From Helicostylum pulchrum (lineage: Eukaryota; Mucoromycota; Mucoromycetes; Mucorales; Mucoraceae), in contig JAIXMO010000014.1 of assembly GCA_025677825.1 (NCBI GenBank), positions 1-64,000 on the forward strand: 64,000 nt of DNA, given 5' to 3'. Both the position numbers and the translations under genes were made by a program. Positions 10,467-24,900 of the stretch are shown here, one piece after another. Each line of letters begins with the position of its first letter. Position 1 is the first letter of the stretch. The notes below the pieces were generated by a model. That model had not been told where the DNA came from. It worked only from the letters and a program-made list of their open reading frames with translations, and did not search any database.

Positions 10467-12112
10467 GTATCTTTATATATTTAATAAAAAAGAAAGTTTA
10501 CAAATAAAAAAGTCTCCAATAAAAACTACCAATAAAATGAAAAAGTCTCTTTTCTAATGTAATTTTGCTTGTCAAATATTGCTGGGTATAATTATCTCGT
10601 CCACTGTTCAATATAAGGGTATATCTGATTTAAGGGTGGATTTTTTTAATAATGACCTCGTATATCTTTTATATAGTATCTATACTTCCAAAAGGAGTTT
10701 TCTCTGTAATAAGGTGATGTCGGTGCAAATGGATATTGCGAATAAAATGGATCTAGGCTTCTCTATCAACGTGTCCAACAATTCCAGACGGTTTTACAAG
10801 ACTTTAGATCACTTTTTATTGGTCTTAAATAACATAGAAAATGGAACCAATCAAGAGTATTTTTATTCGAAATTAATGTAATATATGCAAGAAACAGTAC
10901 GCAAACAGAAGAAGTCTAAAAAAAACATCTCATGTCGTATCGTGAAAGTAAGTTAAAAAGCTCATATAAGCAAACGCATTAAACCATATAACAGCTAACA
11001 GTAATTCTTTTTCAGTAATTTACTCCAACAAAACTGCACTGTAAGGTATACCAAGACTGTCGGGTTCTTAGTATGTAAAATAAAACTTTTCCAAGTGTAA
11101 TTAAAAAAAGACTAACGATACTCGTTTATAGGGTTAGAACCCATTGACGAAAGCGAATTTGGTATGTATCTATAAATTTTGATAAAACGCGCTTTACTAA
11201 AAATTTTATTTCATAAATAGAACGCTTCGTTTCCTTATGGCACTGTCATCGGTTGTGTAAGCTGTTTTTCTTATTTCAAACAGACTGAAGACCTTGTTTC
11301 GCGTATGGAGTCTTCCCAACGTAATTCCAAAAAAATGTTTTCATGCGATTAAGTATGGCCACTAAAACTTAAATTTAGAAACCACTAAAACGGAAGAGGG
11401 CGGGGGAACTTCCTGTCGTCCTTATTCGCATATAGAAGAAGAAATAGAGGATCATATTCCTGACGGATGTGCCGTGGCGAAAGGGCCCTATAAGCTCCCC
11501 AACTGAAAATGATGTACAGATGTTGTATAGTCAACAGCCTTTAAAAAAGCTTTTGGCTTTGAGGATGGTCTTGGTTCTGATGTCGCTTTCAATACCGATA
11601 ACCAACTGAAAGCAATTGACTGAAATTTGTCAACGATAACGCAGCAAAAAAAAACAAATCCGGGTTACGACTTCCTACCAAGATTTTTTCAAATGGCACG
11701 GTGAATAGCATTTATCACTCGTGCTGAAAAAGATTGCACTTCGACCCTTACCAACTTTTATTTTTACATACAATAAACTTAAATATTTTTTCAAAGAAGT
11801 TCGCAAAAACAAAAATCATGTAACAATGAGCCGGTTATTTTTTCTTTTAAAGCATTGAGAAACCGAGCGTTAGATACAAACACGCACGCACAATGTTTAC
11901 GCATAACCCCCTAAAAAAAAAAGAGCGTAAAAGGATAAACACTAGCAAAAGATGGCGTATAAAGATGAATCCATTTCATCTATACTGCTTGCATATTATA
12001 GAAACGTATAATGACGAAAAGTAATTTTTTTACACAATGAGAAAAAAGAGCATGTAATTTATTATATGCAGAATTATAATGAAACTAAAAAAAACAAATT
12101 CAGATGCCAGTG
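10467..12112. other. Intergenic with possible coding debris
   Basis: A 100-codon ORF lies at 10579-10881 (+) with no recognisable domain. Between 10930 and 11700 several short plus-strand segments with splice-like borders read like protein: LEPIDESEF (~11131-11160), then FVSLWHCH (~11223), HIEEEIEDHIPDG (~11430-11475) and AFGFEDGLGSD (~11548). They do not join into a single clean frame. A segment near 10600 resembles repeats at 61.5-62.7 kb. This may be a decayed gene. Confidence 0.35.
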
Positions 12113-14812
12113 TTACCACATATCACATTTCTTGACGGGATTCATTGGGCTTCCCGCGGGACATTTGAAAGTCTCTGCAAAGTAAGGACTGTTCTGAACA
12201 ACGCCATTTACACGAGCAGTAGAAGGAGAATGCTCATCCGTAAAGATCTACCAAAAATATATGAGAATTTAAAACATGAACAAAAAAAAAAAACTTACCA
12301 TTTGTAATGCAATCTTTTCTCGTTGTTTTCTACACCAGACACGACCAAAGTTGACAAAGAACAAAGCATCAGGGGATAAATGTTCAAGTCCCTGCAAAAC
12401 TGGGTCTGGTTTAGTTTCTTGTATCTTTCTATAGGCTAAAAACGATGCGGATAAACCACCATTATCAGCAAGATTTTCACCAAGCGTCAACTAAAAAAGG
12501 AGTTTTTTTAAAAAAAAGATAAAAGAAAAAAAAAAAAAAAAAAAACTTACTTTTCCGTTTACAGGAATAACTTTATTGTCTGGACCAGTGACGTTAAACT
12601 TGGAGTATTGATCGATAAAGCATTTGGTCTTTTCTTCGAATTGTGCAGAAGTCGCGTTTGTCCACCAATCTTCCAGGTTACCTTTACCATCGTACTTTCG
12701 TCCAGAGCTATCAAATGCATGCTTAAGAAAAAGAAAAATGTTAGTACGAGAAAAACATGTGTGTGGGTGTAATCACTTACAGTTAATTCGTGGCCGATGA
12801 CCATACCAATACCACCATAGTTTAAATATTCGGGGTAAGCGATATTATAGAACGGCGATTGTAAGATACCAGCAGGGATGACAATCTATAGTTATTATTA
12901 GTAAAATACATATTAAAAAAAAAGGCAGGATAGTTTTTTGTTACCTCGTTTGAGTTGGGGGTATAATATGCATTCACAGTTTGTGGGGACATTAACCATT
13001 CATCTTTATCAATTGGTTGACCGACTTTCTTCCACATTTTATTCGAGTACCAAACAGAGCTAGTGACTTCAGTTTCATAAAAACTGGTCTTGTTTACAGA
13101 AAGACCAGCATTGTATTCTTGAATAGAAGAAGGGTTTCGAAGATCGGGAGAAATAACACTATATCCCACTTTGTGATTAATTAAATTAACCTATACAAAA
13201 GAAATCAATTTAATATGAATACAGTAGAGAAAGAAAACCCCCACAAACCTTCTCGATAGCTTTTGCTCTGGTTTGGTCATCAAGCCAAGTAATTTGAGGA
13301 ATGCGATTTAACCAAGCATCATGAATGGTCTTTAAAAAAGTTTCTGCCCTGGTGCGTTCAGTTTCACTACCGAACTTTTTCAAAGTGTAATAACGACCCA
13401 AGGAGTTGGCAAATGAAAGGCTAGTGTAACTTACACATATGCGCCAACGTGGTTGTTCCACCGATGTACCACTTGAAATTTCACCGTTCATCTTTCGATT
13501 GGCTGTTCTGGACGCATCGTCGAGAGAATACACTCTTGAAGTAACATACTGAATGACAAAGTATTCTTGCAGGGTTAAAAGTGTCACGTTGGTCAAGACA
13601 GTGTTTAACTTTTCAAAGTATTCGGGCGTGCGAACAATAATGGTGTCGGGAGAACGGATGCCGCCACCACCGTTGGGAATGAGACTTTCTAATACCCCAA
13701 TCCAATCGATGTACGGGTTCTGGGTTTGGAAATCTGATAGTTTCGTTGGATTATAAGATTTAACGGGGTCTTGCATATCTTCACTGTTATTAAAAAAAAA
13801 ATCTGTTAGTCCCTATACATGTATAAATTATAAAGAAACTTGCTTTTTAAGTGCAATGGAAGCTAATTTGGCTTCGAAATCAATATAACGAGTTACAGCG
13901 GTTTCAATCTTTTGCTTATCCCAAGGTTGAAAACCAGCTTTTTCACTTTCGGAGGCTCGAATAGGTGCATCATCTGGCGTAGAATATTCTCCCAGTACTT
14001 TGAAAAGGATATCGTTTAAGCCGACACGATACTTTTCCAAAACAGTAACGTCTTCATAGTATTCCTTTGAAGGTAAACCAAGCGATACCTGGTCAAATAA
14101 GATTGCGTTCATATCAGGATGCTTATCATCGGCATCGACAAACAAGGTAGTTAAAGTAGAAACACCATGCCCCTCCAGCATTGACAGGGTCTGACTAATC
14201 AGTGGTTTATGATCCAATGAAACTAAAGTTTGGTCATCGGTGACAGGGAACAAGATGTTTTCAAGTTGAGCTACATCTAAATAAATGGGAGTAGGTCCCA
14301 TAGCATCGATATGAGAAGTGTTTAGGCAAACATTATAATAATCCTGCATTGTTTGGAAGTTTTCTTTGTCTATGTTTGCAAGGTCTTCCATATGAAATCC
14401 TTTATCAGTTGTAAACAGGTTTTTATAAGCGTCTTCGTAAGGACCTTCTAAAACGTTTCTCATGACATCTGTATTAATATCATTTGCTGTTTCTAAGGTA
14501 CCAGTTGCTTTAAGAAAGAAAGAAAAAAGGGTTAGTTGTGGGTACAATAAAAAGAGAAAAAAAAACTTACAAGATCTATCTTCAGCTATAGTAGCCTTTT
14601 TAATCCAGCTGCCACCTTTTTTTTAAAAAAATGTTATTAGATTTTTAAAAAAAAAAAAAAAAAAAAAGATATTTACAAGTATACTGGTAAAAATCAGAGC
14701 AAGGATCTACATTAAGGTCGATATCGTTAAGAATTAATTGAGCAGTACTAATACATTCTTGTGTTGAACAAGTAAGGTTATTGGCTCTAACTAACAAAGA
14801 GTTTGACACCAT
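12113..14812 (-). CDS. M13-family zinc metallopeptidase (neprilysin/ECE-like), copy A
   Basis: A zinc endopeptidase of the neprilysin family, predicted 742 aa in nine exons: 14677-14812, 14571-14615, 13844-14507, 13249-13783, 12945-13190, 12781-12885, 12551-12721, 12299-12490 and 12113-12247. All introns are GT-AG except the third (13784-13843), which is GC-AG (GCAAGT donor). Family marks are DPCSDFYQY near the start, NAYYTP (~533-538), the zinc site HELTH (574-578, with the last His in the next exon), the third zinc ligand in GENLAD (Glu639, with Asp643), the catalytic-His region [11 protein letters not shown], and a C-terminal CxxW (CDMW). Typical M13 proteins have an N-terminal signal anchor. 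Here the domain begins within ~35 residues of the only ATG and no hydrophobic anchor is visible, so either it is intracellular or a 5' exon is missing. It is paralogous to the gene at 26564-29303. Confidence 0.93.
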
Positions 14813-15826
14813 TCTATACTTTTTTTTTAAAAGAAAAAGAAAGGGAAAAAAAAGTAAAAAATTAAAAATGGTACTTTTTTATAAATGCAATGTTTTCCCC
14901 CTTATTATATGTGCCCCACATAAACTATATAACTATGCACTTCGACATCTTCTCCCCCTTTAGGCATGATGAATGCAGTTATTAACACATACTAGCAGAA
15001 CAGCAACGAAATATGCAAAATGATCTTTGCAATGCAACAAAAGAGGGAAGGGGTTTTGTTATTATTATTTTAAAACATAGGTGTGTGTTTTGTGTCACAT
15101 TTATTAAATGCATTATTACTACAACACATTTGTTTATAGCCAAATTAGCAGGCAGAGAAAAAAAACAACAACAAAATGCACAAAAAGAAGCTGTTGTAAA
15201 AAAAATACACACTCTTGCCTGTAGGGGATCCAAAAAAGGGGGAGAAAGAAAACATAATGAATAGCTTTTGGCTTCTTGTGTATAAAATGATCTCATTTTT
15301 CTTGCTACAAATCAAACATCTTGATTTGGCTTTAATCGGACTTTATACCCTTTTTATTTTTACTCGTAAAATAACCTTTTTCTTTCTTTCTTTTAACAAA
15401 AAAAAACAAAACTTATTAGGGAGAAAAAAAAAAGGGGGGAGAGAGAAAAAAAAAGAGAAAGTAGAAAAATAACAACAATTTACAAAAAAGATTAGTTTGG
15501 ACTAAAGCGTCTAAAATAAATAAAAAGAAGGTGTTTATAATCTTTCTTGTGTTCATCGCGGAGAATCCCCAATTAATGATCTGATGGGTACTTTTTTTTT
15601 TTTTTGCGTCCCAGTTTGTTTCTCAAGAAGCCCTTAAAAAAATATAGTTTAACCGAATTATTTTTCGTTTTTTTGTTTTTCTTTGACTCTTTTTTTTTCT
15701 TTATTCTTTTTTTCGTATATATCTTCATCTCAACTCATTTCTCTATATTTTTGTTCATCGACCAAGAGAGAATAAACTAAACCAACTTCATCTTTGCATG
15801 TCAATAATCTATTATATAATTCATAA
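14813..15826. other. Divergent intergenic region between M13 copy A and the NF1-like gene
   Basis: It holds the 5' flanks of both genes. There are overlapping 83-104-codon ORFs on both strands at 14982-15296 with no coding character, purine-rich tracts at 15370-15470 and a T-rich stretch at 15590-15760 before the NF1-like start. I see no clear core promoter. Confidence 0.5.
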
Positions 15827-15893
15827 ATGAGTCCAGACACCAAGCTTATCGCGAGCTTAGTGAATCGCATACTTGTCAGGGTAAAAAACAAAT

Positions 15894-15935
<42 letters not shown>

Positions 15936-18900
15936 ATTGTTATTTAAACTTTTTTTATTATTAGTTGCCTAGTAATAGTGGTAAAAAATTAGAAGTGCTA
16001 GAAAATGATCCACTTATAAATCAAACGTAAGCTTATATTTATTTAATCCTTTTTTTTTTACATACAATTGATTTTTTTTTTTCTTTGTTAGAGGTACACA
16101 AATAATTAAAATAGAAGTAAGGGTATGCGGGGTTTAACTGTGTATAATTTTATAGTTGCTGCTTTGATTGAATTATCAAAGTTTAGATTACCAACAATTA
16201 CTTCCACCTTACTAAATTTACTAGACAGCATTAAAGTAAGCCTCTTTTTATTCAAAATACTGCGTATAAACTCAAAACTCTTTATTAGATGCCTTCGAAC
16301 GAAGAACATTTCCCATATGAAAATTTACAATCACAATTATTCGTTTTACGTTTACTCTCTGCATGTATGCAACACCATTGGCAGTATGTCCGAGATATAA
16401 AACCCGACAATATGTCTATGCGAGCACCTTCCACAGTGAACGGATACGAAGGTTCAATACACAGTTTTGATAGTTCAACACATCATAGTCGATGGTCTAC
16501 AGCCGATGGACCACTGCCTATCGAAATGGAAGATCCTCCTCCCTTTGATGAAAACATTGCAAAGAATATCGTCAATGTCATGTCTCGTATTATGCACCAA
16601 ACAACCACCATGGAAGAAAGAGAGTACGGTCAAGCTACCAATCACGTCACACAAATCACTCGAACTGAATATTATACCGCCAGCAACATATCAAGAACTT
16701 CCGCTGACATCGTGCTAGATATTTATAAAGCTTCAAGTAGAGTCATTGCTTATATCAGTGCTAGTAATTGGAACGTCATCTTTTCGAAAATCAAAATGCG
16801 TATACTTTACTTGTCAACTACAACAGATGAAAATCCTGAAACTTCTGATATGAGATTACTTGAATGTTGTTCTTTAAATTCAAAGCGATTAAGTTTGGTT
16901 CTTTCAGGTATATTTTAACATTTTTTTCTCATATGAAAAAAACTAAAACCCTGATTTTTTTTTTAAAAAATCTAGATTTTTGTTCAAGTTTCTCTAGTTT
17001 AAAAAAGGCTACACAACTCGTTGTGGCAGCTATATTACGTCGAGCAATCTGGGGATGGATCGAAACTTACCCAGGCGAATTTATGCACTTATGCCAAAGC
17101 CAAAAGAGACTAGAAGGTGGACCCGACGTACTATTCGAAATATGTTTATCCTTGGCCGATACCACACGAAAGAAGGCCATCTTATGGCCCTTACAAACCA
17201 TGCTTTTAATACTCTGTCCCGATATTTTATACTCGGTTTCAACACCTGAAGGTTCTTCCAGAAACGTCAATTCAAAAAAGACCTTGTTTTTAGCTACCCT
17301 TAAGAGTTCTTTAAAGCCAGGCAGAATGGCTGAATTAGCAGCTATCTGTTACGTCGATATCTGTAAAGCCGCAACATATGTCTCAAAGACGGATGCCTCT
17401 GCGTTACGACATATTGTACCTGATGTAGAAAACGAATTACGTGGGCAATTGTTCGACCCTGAAAAACCGTTGATTGCCGATAGTTTGATGAGTGGATTAG
17501 GCATTATTATCGATCACCGATCCTTGCTCGCCGATTGTTTAGTCGCCATGTTTCGGTTAAACCCAAGACACGCCATGCGTAGTTTATTCCCTTCGTGTCT
17601 CGATCACCGTGCGCCCACTTTATTCAAGATCAGTTTAGTCAAGGCGTGTTTAGCCATTGCGTCTGAAGAAAACAGATTGCCTTGGAACCCTTCTGTTACT
17701 GCGTTGTATGATTCTTTATCGGGCCCATTACGAAAATTATTTATCGAATTCTCCAGTAAAGATTTCTCAAAATCAGATCAGTCCAATATCAATTTACGTA
17801 AACCCGTCAATAATTTAGTCTCGGAAAAGAAATCGAAAAAAGATATTTTACGTGTGGATCCAAATAGTGAACGGTTGGAATTAATATTGGATATGTTGCG
17901 ATTATACCAAACCGATCCTAAACTAGCGGTTCGAGTAAGTCTCTCTTTCTCTTTTTTTATATATATAGCACATACTAAAGCTTCTGACTGTTTTGTTAGG
18001 GAGATAATGAAGATAGATTTGAAAAGAATGCAGCAGCAATGGTAGCCATCACTAACTGCCTTCGTGAACAAAACCAATACGTTCGAGACGCAGCGGCCAT
18101 GTGTCTTTTCAAACTTCATTCACCCAACTATATTCTGGAATGGAGTCCCACACCCAACTTTATGGAATCCTTCTGGAGAATTTCATCGCAAGTTGTATTT
18201 GCACTTGCCAAACAACTACTAGACAACAGAGAACGAGACGATGGATTAAAGCGTTTATTAGAGCTATTAAAGAGACTATTCGAATCCAGAAACGAATTTT
18301 TAAGAATACATCAGGATATTGCAATGCAAGGCTCAGACGCTAGAGAAAGACTACAAGCATCTATTGGTTTAGAAGTTGCATTACTGGTCCTACTCTGCTC
18401 CTCTGATATCGAAATTTGTTCTTCTGCCATCACATGTTTCGGACACATCTGTACCGAGACGCAACTAACAGACAGTATAGCCGACCCGCACCAAGCCATT
18501 CTCATGGTCGTTGAAAACTTACCCATCTACCAAGAACTCTCCTCCAACAACGGTATTGTCACCGGCCGAAAGTCGCAACAAAAGCAAATCCGTCGCTTGT
18601 TACGTATGATGACACACTACGCCCCCGGAAACCTGGCTGCTTGGGAAGAAGTCTATAAGCGATGGAAGTACATGACGCCCGCCATGATGAAACCGCATGA
18701 CGAGTCTTCAAAAGAGGAAATACAGGAAAACTTGAATGCTGCAAAGCGTGCTGGTCAAGCATGGCATGATAAGTTAAGAAACCCTACTTCTTCCTCTAAC
18801 AGACAAACGCAAGCGTTTAATAGAATCGAAAGTAGTAATTTCGACGATGATAAGTCTTCAGAGTGGCAAAATTATGCGGGATTTTTAGCGGCGTTAGGTG

Positions 18901-21900
18901 GAATTTGTTTGATGGCTGATACTGTACCAACTACACCTACCTCCCCTGCTACACCGCGTGGCGGTGGTGGAGGTTACGGGAACGATCCATCTGCATTTAG
19001 ACGGATCTCGGCGCCCACCGAGTCGTCTGCGATGGTAAACAAATTTGTTATAGATATGGTGGATTTGTTACTGTGCGATAATGTCATTGTACGTGAATGG
19101 GTGAAGGAAATCCTGGGCACAGATCTATCTCCTGCTCTTTACCCAATGTTGTTTAGATACATGGAAACTGTACTTGCGAAATATTTCGGTCCTGATGGAG
19201 ACCCAATTTGTAGTGGGCGTAATACGTTGTTTGTAGAACAGGCAATTAGTGTGCTGAAGCTTGTACTGGATCGTATGGAAGGGTCGCCGGAAAATTTATT
19301 GACCGTCGATTTCAGTAGCTTGATTAACCAGTATGCGAAATATTTGAATAAACTTGGAAGTGGACAATCGGCGCTAAAGATTAAAATCAAGTTTTGTCAA
19401 TTGACTGAAGTGTTGATGAAGAAGAAGGAAAAAGTAACGCTTCGACAGGAATTTAAGTTGAGAAACAAGTTGTTGGAAATTATTGTAGAATGGACCAGTG
19501 ATTTCTCTTTGGTAAGAAGGAAGAAAGAGAGTTTTTCTTTTTTTTTTTTTTTTTTTTTTGGTTTTCGTTAACTTTTATTAACTTTTTTTTTTTTTTACTT
19601 ATCAGAAACCTGATACCAGTAATCAATATTCGACATTTGAAACAACTCAAAGTGAAAAGTTGCATAGAGAATTGGATTTATCTTGCTTGAATACAATTGT
19701 AGGATTACTTCATCAATTGCCTCTTCAGTCTTCTGATCCGGTACATGAAGTTGACTCTACACCTATCAAGAGTAGAATCTTTTTCAAATATTTTACTTTC
19801 TTTCTTAAACTACTTAATAGATGCAGAGACTCTGAGGTAAAAAGGGACTAATCTTTTTATTATTATTATTAACACTCCCCTCTTCCAAATTTTTTTTTCT
19901 AGAGCGAAACTGATTCAGTTCATCGTTTACGTCAGTACCCAGAAAACGGCAACATCTACTTGAACGGAAAGGTAAAAAAAAAAATCTATATATATTTGTA
20001 ATGCTCCCAAAAAAAAAAAAAAACTAAACTATCCAAAAAAATATAGAACAAGGAAAACATGTCAACTTATTTAGCCCCACTAAAAGAAAGTACAATTCTC
20101 GCCATGTCAAATTTACTCAGCGCAAACGTCGACGCCGGTTTAAAATACTCGCTTTCAATGGGCTACCACGACGACACACAAATGAGAACCGCCTTTATGA
20201 AAGTCCTGACCAACATTTTAAACCAAGGCACAGAATTTGAAACACTCGCCGAGACTGTCATTACCGATCGGTACGAAAAGATTGTCGATATGCTTGTCGG
20301 GATGGACTTACACATTGCGTTATCGTTATGTGAAGTATGTCCTGCTTCCGATATCGAAGACGCTGCCAACGCCTTACTTGCCTGTTTCTCATCCCGAGGA
20401 AAAGCGCTTGTTCTTTTAAAGGCCGTCATTCAAAAGGAAGTGCAAAACACCGATAGTGAAACGGAACTATTACGAAGAACCAGTATTGCCACACGATTAC
20501 TATCTGTGTTTGCCAAGCAAAACGGTGCTGATTACGTCCGCTCTGTTCTGCAACCTGTGTTTATTCAACTCGCTGAAAAACCGCCCAACGAAAGAACCTT
20601 TGAATTAGACTCTTCCAAAGTAGGCAGTGGCGAAGACGTTTCGAGAAACAAGCAAAATGTAGTTAGTGCTACCGAGCTTTTTTTAAACGCGATTTGTGCG
20701 TCTGCCAATGAAGCTCCTAGAGCGTTTCGTGAAGTATGTCATTGTATTCTGACGTCGGTACGCGAAAGGTATCCTGAAGCCAAGTACACAGCTGTCGGCG
20801 CGTTTATCTTTTTAAGATTCTTTTGTCCTGCCATTGTGTCTCCTGAATCCGAGGGTTTGATCAAACCAAATGTTGTTGTCTCTCGCGATATGAAACGTGG
20901 GCATCTGATTGCCACCAAAGTCATTCAGAATTTGGCAAATAATGTCTTGTTTGGTGCCAAGGAAACTTACATGATTGTTTTAAACGATTTCTTGACAAGT
21001 AATATCTACAAGGTCACTAGCTTTTTAAGAGAGATTTCAAATGTTCCAGCGGCTGTGTCATTGCCTCTTGATAACTCGGCCGGTGTGCGTAGTAGTAGTA
21101 TCGGTGTCAGTAGTAACCCAAACATCAGTAGAACCGATGAACTTGCCAATACCGTAGAATTTAGACCGATGGAAGATAAAGATTACAGCTGCTTGCATCG
21201 CGTGCTGTTTGATAATATGGAGCGTATCTCCAGAGAGCTTGCGACCAGAAGAATGCGGCAATATACCGATCAAGAAAGAGCTCAGCTCTGGAAAAGGCAG
21301 TTCGACCGATTTTGCAATTTACTTGCTCAGCTTGGAAGACCTCCAGAGGTATCAAAGCAAGAATTTAGTGGGTTAAGAAGTTATACATTTGCCGCGGCCA
21401 ATCAGTTATACGCCGAATTTATGAGACGTAATAGTCATCGTAGTGTAGAAACCATCGTCGCCAAGAATATCTTTTATGAAGGTGGTGTTTCAAAGGCAAA
21501 TAGACCTGTGTTTTATTTCATTGCTAGAAATGTGATTTCCGATAGTATTGATTTTGAACTTTTAGTGTATCACATGTTACAGGTAACATATTGATTATAA
21601 CATGAAAGTTTAATATATATTAATTGCTTTTTGTTTTATTAGATTATGGAACGTGCTGGGAATAAGAGTTTAGAGGTTGTGATTGACACAACGTTATTTT
21701 GTTCTTCCAACGAAATTCCTTCACAGTACATTAGTCAAATCTTACAACTGTTACCGTTTGACTCGTCTGACAACATTGCAAGTATCTTGATCTACAATCC
21801 AAATTCTTATTTGCGTAAATATGTCAAAAAGTTACCTCGACCCGTATCTCATAAAATAGCAAAGCGTACCTTTTTTGCTGTTACTCTTGCTGAATTATAT

Positions 21901-24900
21901 GAATTTATTAATCCAAGTGAAGTTCGATTACCTAAATCAACTAGTAAGTATTTTTTTTTTCCACAGCACTTGATTTTAAAAAAATAATTACTGATTGATC
22001 TTTTTCTTTTTTTTTGTGTGTGTAGCTTCTTTGGATACAGAACAATGTCATGTTTTCCATCCAGTAAATAGATTATCACAATACAAGATGAATATTCCTA
22101 TTACTATTAAAGTCAGTTCAGAATACGTTCAAGTGATGACTGTCAGAAAGCAAGAATTCTTGTATAATGTTACAACTGTTATCAACGATGTATATATGAT
22201 TACTGAAATTGAAGATGTTAATATTGTAACAAGTACCAGAAACACGGAAATTGTGAACGAATTCCATTTCAAGTATAATAAGGGAAAGACACACCATGTA
22301 TTTACTTCTCTTAAACGAGAAGCCATTGTCAACGTAAAGTATCCACCATTTTAAATACACAAGAAAAAAAAAAGACTAACATTTTTTTTTATATATAGAC
22401 AATTAAACATAACAAAAGAAGATTAGAAATGGCTAAACCAAACAGTATGTCTGAACGGATTATTCGACCCAACGATGTTCCCGGTAGATTGTTGAATATG
22501 GCCTTGCTTAATATTGGAAGTGACGATCCTAGCCTACGACTTGCAGCGTACAATTTACTCTATGCACTTAGTATCACTTTTCATTTTGAAGTAGGAAATC
22601 AATTATTAGATGCCAGAGATTTATGTTTACCTGCCAACAGTACCGCGTTCATTGTGAATATCAGTGAAAAAATCGCTCAAAATCAACAAAGTTTAACGTT
22701 AGAGTTCCTTAGCGAATGCTTTATTGGGTTCCAGAAATCAAATGAGCCCTTAAGGTACCTTTGCTTGGATTACATGATGCCGTGGTTACCTAACCTATCC
22801 AGATTCTGTCAAAACTCAAGTGTTGAAAATGATAAAAATACCATCAAGACAAAAGAAGTCATACGTAATTTGATTGATTTAACTATTGCTCGTACAGACG
22901 TAAGATAACTTATCTAAAAAAAAAAAAAAAAAAAAAAAAAAAGACTTTTTTTTTAATTCTTACATATAAAATAGATGTATAAACTTGTACAAGCTAAAAT
23001 TTGGAAGACAATTGGACAAATTGACGATATCCTAAACTTAGTTTTAGACTCATTTATTCAATTCTCCATTGAACACGGTGTTGGCTCACCGCAAGCCGAA
23101 GCCATGGCCGATACATTTGTTACACTTTCCAACATCGCCGTTCGCGGAAAAGTCGTGTCTAGATTAAGAAAGGTTTTACAAAAAACCTCGTTTAAGCCCA
23201 CTCGGTCTTTGACAGATCATTGGACTTGGAACGAAATTGCAATTCTGATTCGATTCGTATTAATGCTTTCATTTAACAATCGAGGACCTGTCAAGAGTTA
23301 TGTACCCGAGATATTCCATATTGTTTCGCTTGTTATTGGTGTAGGACCTACTATTATTCGTGCTTCCGTGCATGGTCTTGTTGTCAACATCATCCAGTCC
23401 TTATGTACCGCTATGCCTATTCAAGAAGCCAATGTGAAAAAGCTCCAATTAATTCTTAATGAAGTTTCAGATACCAAGTACAGACTCTTGTTTGGTTTAT
23501 TTAAACCTCATGCAAACGCCTTTACAATCACTACGGATACTTTAACAGATGTCTCTGAACCTACTCCACTTCATGCACTGGAAACAATTGTCAATAACTT
23601 ATTGGAGGCTTTAACTTATAGTGCTCCCTCACCAGGTAATATATATACACACGTAAAATAATAATAATACATCATTGCAATTACTAAAAAAAAAAAATCA
23701 ATTGAATTTAAGATATGGCAAATGCTTGGAGAGCTCGATGGATGAGTTTAGTAGCAAGCACAGCGTTCCAATTCAACCCAGCTATACAACCACAAGCATT
23801 TGTTGTATTAGGTTGTCTAGGAAGAGAAGAAGTAGACGACGATTTACTATACCAAATCTTGGTTGCGCTAAGAGGCGCATTAGCCATCTTTAACGAGAAT
23901 GATCCCAACTTGGTTCTTAGTATCATGATGTGTCTTAAAAACATTGTTGAAAGTTTACCTTCTGATTCTCGATACCTTTTACCTCTTTTCTGGATCGCAG
24001 TTGCACTTGTCGAAATCAATAACGGACCTACGTTCCCTATGGCGGTTGAATTATTACTTGCTATTTTAAGAGCATTAGATGCGGATGAATATTTTGCTGG
24101 CGATCGTATGGTTGATGTATTGCTTGCAGCCAGAGAACCCATGACGGATGTGGCACGTAAACTAGATCAATTATGCGGTGTTAATTTTGATTCGCACTTC
24201 TCGTTTGCGATTGCCAGTATCTTTTTAAAGGGTGTCAGATACAATAATGCAAAAGAGATTATCTTTCAAGGTTTGACTACGTTTTTAGATATCGAGTCTA
24301 AACATGCTGATAATACAAGTACATTCGACTCTCAGAATTTGGGTTATCTTGCTGGTCTTTTGCCTATTGCTGTCAAAAATGATGCTCTTAGAGAGGTGTT
24401 ACGACTAGCTGGCTTATCTGAACCTGATTTTGATTTGGTCGATGATGATGATGAAAGAGCAGAAAACTTTAAATCAAATTTCTACGACGGCGTGTTTGAT
24501 CGATTGGATATTGCTGATGAAACAACTGCTTTACTGATGGTTTCTATGTTGGCTACTCAATTGCAAATGGTAGATAGTACAAATGAAAAATTGTTCTTGT
24601 ATGGTTTACTTGCTGAAGCCGCTATATCAATGCCTGAAGTGTTTTCTATAGTGTAAGTAATCTAAAAAAAAAATTGAATAGCATATTTTTCTAAAACATA
24701 ACATTTATACAGATATGAAACTCTTTTACCGAAGATGAATCAAATTGTACTTAGTAGTACCAGTCAACCTATTATCGAATCTGTGAAAACAATCCTTTTG
24801 ACTGCTTGTTCAGATCCAGCCTTTAGTGACTCTGCAAGAAAATCAGTTCCTAGCCAAAAAGTACTTTTAGAACGAGTTGGATTTTCTGCTTTGGGTGATC

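Noticed and set aside
14982..15296. Overlapping ORFs of 83-104 codons on both strands as a gene or 5' exon of M13 copy A
   Set aside because: Their composition is T/A-tract driven, with no domain and no in-phase join to the M13 start.
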